From positions 1-23,634 of the forward strand of contig CAYVJA010000045.1 of the NCBI GenBank assembly GCA_964451605.1: DNA of 23,634 nucleotides, written 5' to 3'. The notes under the pieces were generated by a model. The model worked only from the letters and a program-made list of their open reading frames with translations, did no database searches and was not told where the DNA came from. The first letter of the stretch is position 1; each line of letters opens with the position of its first letter. The translations under genes were made by a program, and so were the position numbers. The stretch comes from JAQVSH01 sp964451605. Its GTDB lineage: Bacteria; Bacteroidota; Bacteroidia; Bacteroidales; UBA4181. Shown in pieces: positions 21,162-23,634 of the stretch.

Positions 21162-23579
21162 ATGGTGAATGAGGGTATGAGTAGAAAAGGTAGTGGTATG
21201 GGTTCGAAGGTTTTGTTTCCGAGGGTTCATTTGTTGCTTTTGGCAATTGCATTGGTCTCATCGGGGGCTTTTGGGACGATATCAAAGAAGGGCGCCAAAA
21301 AGATGGAAGCAGAGTCGGCCGAGGTGGTGAAGGGTGCCGGCAGGGTAGAGAATGAATCTTCTTCGGGAAAAACGATGATCTCTTTGCGTAATCCGGGTGA
21401 TGGTATCCGGTTTACCAATCTTCCCGAAGGCGAAAAGCTGGCCGTTCGCTACGCCGGAACCGGTGTGGGCACCCTTACGGTGGTGGTGAACGATACCAAC
21501 CGGAAAAAAATCAATCTTCATTCCACCGGATCGGACACTGAGGTGTTCAGGGATGCGATTATTGATGTGGAGATTCCCTCGAAGGCGGCGGTTACGCTTT
21601 GTATAGAAACGGGGGATGTAGCCGTAAATGTAGACTACATTACAGTGGGTCAGGGCAATCTGAACCTTCCTCCCGATATTTGGAATCTTGGGCCGCTTCC
21701 GGTGGCCTCGGGACCCTATTTGCCCAACTGGGAGAAATTGAGCCGGTCTTATTCTGTCCCCGCCTGGTGGCGCGATGCAAAATTCGGGGCCTGGTCGCAT
21801 TGGGATCCCCAATCTATGCCCGAACAGGGCGACTGGTATGCCCGGGGTATGTATATGCAGGGAAGTGCCCAATACAGTTCTCACCTCCAACAGTTTGGCC
21901 ACCCCTCCGAATACGGATATAAGGACATCTGCCACAACTGGCAGATAGACCGCTGGGATCCGGAAGCCCTGATGGATCTCTATATCGGAATGGGAGCCCG
22001 CTACTTTATGGCCATGGGGGTACACCACGACAACTTCGATTGCTATAACTCTGCCTATCAACCATGGAATTCGGTGAATGTAGGCCCAAAAAAGGATATT
22101 GTGGGTATTTGGGAGAAGGCTGCCCGCGAGCGGGGTATACGTTTTGGCATAGGTTTTCATAACACCCCGGGGCGCACATGGGGGCAGTTTATGACGGTAC
22201 GATACACCGGCGATGCAAGCGGCGACAAGCAGGGAGTGCCCTACGATGCCATGCAAACACTGGCCGACGGAAAAGGAAAATGGTGGGAGGGAATGGATCC
22301 GGTCGATCTGTACGGACCGGCACACGACAAGAAAGCCACTCTCCTTTCGCCTTTTGCCAACCAGTTTATGTGGCGGATTGACGATGCCATAACCAAATAT
22401 CATCCCGACATCATCTATTTCGACGAACATGCTGGCGATTCGCAAGTCGATCTGGGGGTACAGATGGGGTTGGGATTTCTGGCTCCTCAACTGCTGGCCA
22501 ATTACTACAATAAGTCGCTGGAATGGAACAAAGGCAAGATGGAGGTTGTGGTGAATCTGAAAGGCGTGGGAGGCCGATACAACAGTTTTCAGAACAGCCC
22601 TGACCTGCTTCCGCATGTCGACCGGTCGTTGGTAAAGAGTACCGAGGCCATTATCGAACCCGATATTATGGCCTACTCTTTTCAGACCGAGACCACCATT
22701 GCCGACTGGCATTACAAAAAGGGACAGTCGTATAAGAGTGCTCACAGCCTTATTGCGCTGCTCATGGAGAATGTCTGCCGCAACGGCACCATGCTGCTGA
22801 ACCTCACGCAACATGGCCGCGGCGATTTGGATCCCGAGGTGATTTCCACGGCCAAAACACTGGGAGCCTGGTTAAAAATTCATGGTGAAGCCGTCTATGG
22901 TTCACGCCCCTTCGAGGTCTATGGTGAGGGAGATGTTCGGTATACCCGAAACAACGGCTATCTCTATATAACGGTTCTCAACTGGGATGGCAACCCCATT
23001 TCGCTCTCCACATTGCGCAAAGGAGGCGCCACTTTAGGCAATGTATCGAAAGTAGAACTGTTAGGTTCAGACAAGATGATAGGTTTTACGCAAAATGAAC
23101 AGGGACTCACCATCGAACCAAAATCGGCCATCGAACCGCTTGCGGGAATTGACGATGCATCGGTTGCCGCAAAATGCCGGGTGCTTCGGATTACGCATGA
23201 TAAAGGCTGGTTGAACGACGACGACCGTGAAATCACCTGTCCCGGATGGATTCGCGAATGCAATCTGAACCAAGGGCACTACAACAACGACCTCACCATT
23301 AGCCAAAATCCCGGAGAGGTATGGCAATGTTCGTTTAGCGGGCGAACCATGGGTTTGGTTTGTCCCAGGCAGGAGGGAGCAGGGAGCATAGAGATTCAGA
23401 TTGATAATCAAGCCCCTATTACCATCGATCTGAGCTGCGAAGGAGAAGAGCAGCCACAGCTGACCGTTTATGCCCGCACCGACCTCTCCACGGGAAAGCA
23501 TACGCTAAAAATAACCCACGAGGGCAAAGGGGTGGTTGCAGTTGACGCGGTTATATGCGCTGCCGCGCAAATACTCTAA
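21162..23579 (+). CDS. Secreted multidomain GH29 alpha-L-fucosidase
   Basis: GH29 enzymes remove terminal alpha-L-fucose with retention. The 805-residue product has a signal peptide (about 17-38, VLFPRVHLLLLAIALVSSGAFG); an N-terminal CBM6/CBM35-like sandwich (about 45-155, KMEAESAEVV to VNVDYITV); the GH29 barrel (about 195-560) with KFGAWSHWDPQS, GVHHDNFDCYNS (His288-His289) and PDIIYFDEHAGD, where Asp421 is the expected nucleophile; a beta domain; and a C-terminal carbohydrate-binding-like domain (about 695-800, ending in TDLSTGKHTLKITHEG). The start is uncertain: ATG 21162, 21177 or 21198, the last giving the most usual signal peptide. No SusC/SusD or regulator is next to it. Its last codons and TAA lie in repeat DNA. 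Fucosidase specificity cannot be proven from sequence. Confidence 0.85.
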   Translation: MVNEGMSRKGSGMGSKVLFPRVHLLLLAIALVSSGAFGTISKKGAKKMEAESAEVVKGAGRVENESSSGKTMISLRNPGDGIRFTNLPEGEKLAVRYAGTGVGTLTVVVNDTNRKKINLHSTGSDTEVFRDAIIDVEIPSKAAVTLCIETGDVAVNVDYITVGQGNLNLPPDIWNLGPLPVASGPYLPNWEKLSRSYSVPAWWRDAKFGAWSHWDPQSMPEQGDWYARGMYMQGSAQYSSHLQQFGHPSEYGYKDICHNWQIDRWDPEALMDLYIGMGARYFMAMGVHHDNFDCYNSAYQPWNSVNVGPKKDIVGIWEKAARERGIRFGIGFHNTPGRTWGQFMTVRYTGDASGDKQGVPYDAMQTLADGKGKWWEGMDPVDLYGPAHDKKATLLSPFANQFMWRIDDAITKYHPDIIYFDEHAGDSQVDLGVQMGLGFLAPQLLANYYNKSLEWNKGKMEVVVNLKGVGGRYNSFQNSPDLLPHVDRSLVKSTEAIIEPDIMAYSFQTETTIADWHYKKGQSYKSAHSLIALLMENVCRNGTMLLNLTQHGRGDLDPEVISTAKTLGAWLKIHGEAVYGSRPFEVYGEGDVRYTRNNGYLYITVLNWDGNPISLSTLRKGGATLGNVSKVELLGSDKMIGFTQNEQGLTIEPKSAIEPLAGIDDASVAAKCRVLRITHDKGWLNDDDREITCPGWIRECNLNQGHYNNDLTISQNPGEVWQCSFSGRTMGLVCPRQEGAGSIEIQIDNQAPITIDLSCEGEEQPQLTVYARTDLSTGKHTLKITHEGKGVVAVDAVICAAAQIL
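23556..23572. repeat. GC-rich palindromic element inside the fucosidase 3' end
   Basis: TGCGCTGCCGCGCAAAT, nearly identical to the copy at 21027. It encodes the last residues of the fucosidase (CAAAQI) and leads directly into the 8-mer array. Confidence 0.6.
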
Positions 23580-23634
23580 TGCTCTAATGCTCTAATGCTC
23601 TAGTGCTCTAATGCTCTAGTGCTCTAGTGCTCTA
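23571..23634. repeat. 8-bp tandem array RTGCTCTA, eight units, reaching the window edge
   Basis: One ATACTCTA followed by seven contiguous units of (A/G)TGCTCTA, 64 bases with no other variation. The fucosidase stop codon TAA (23577-23579) is formed at the junction of the first two units. The array may continue beyond the window. Confidence 0.95.

Noticed and set aside
21282..22814. Long 510-codon minus-strand frame inside the fucosidase gene
   Set aside because: Antisense to the GH29 catalytic domain; no recognisable motif or signal.
23571..23634. CRISPR array
   Set aside because: Units are 8 bp and contiguous with no spacers; no cas gene is near.

Overview
The window is about 23.6 kb of mostly core chromosome from a member of the Bacteroidota, most likely order Bacteroidales (a Dysgonomonadaceae- or Porphyromonadaceae-like organism is a guess). 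Three things point there: promoters of the form TTG-N19-TAnnTTTG, which is the Bacteroidetes sigma-ABfr type rather than -35/-10; families such as TamL, the Porin_10 beta-barrel protein and a Mip-like FKBP lipoprotein; and little Shine-Dalgarno sequence, with one clear exception before hpf.

Region 1 (1-2500, minus strand): a translation block, rpsU-xerC-hpf, followed by its own promoter and tRNA-Thr(UGU), tRNA-Tyr(GUA), tRNA-Gly(UCC), tRNA-Thr(GGU) and tuf (cut by the window edge). The tRNA-tuf order is that of thrU-tyrU-glyT-thrT-tufB in E. coli. Region 2 (2522-6741): a small helix-hairpin-helix membrane protein and tamL on the minus strand, then, from a back-to-back promoter, a SpoU-type RNA methyltransferase and a small cysteine-rich membrane protein on the plus strand. 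Region 3 (6766-11314, minus): a membrane-anchored lytic transglycosylase overlapping uvrA, then a LOG-family nucleotide hydrolase with its own promoter inside a heptamer repeat array. uvrA holds a run of 19 N that breaks the reading frame; comparison with the family says about 50 bases are missing there.

Region 4 (11455-17102, plus): an FKBP lipoprotein, a Porin_10 outer-membrane protein, rpsO and pnp, each with recognisable promoters and/or terminators. Region 5 (17236-20897, minus): an accessory AAA ATPase (AAA_14/DUF4143) under a promoter buried in a 33-bp inverted repeat, a ferredoxin-nitroreductase fusion, and a lipoprotein joining a cytochrome c domain to a PQQ-type sugar dehydrogenase. 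Region 6 (20898-23634): a secreted multidomain GH29 alpha-L-fucosidase flanked on both sides by 8-bp tandem repeats (RTGCTCTA) and a GC-rich palindromic element; the last codons and the stop codon of the gene lie in this repeat material.

I found no CRISPR array, prophage, insertion sequence or defence island. The least explained signals are the short intergenic repeat families (7-mer and 8-mer arrays plus the GC-rich element), the hairpin over the start codon of the LOG gene, and the inverted repeat over the ATPase promoter.
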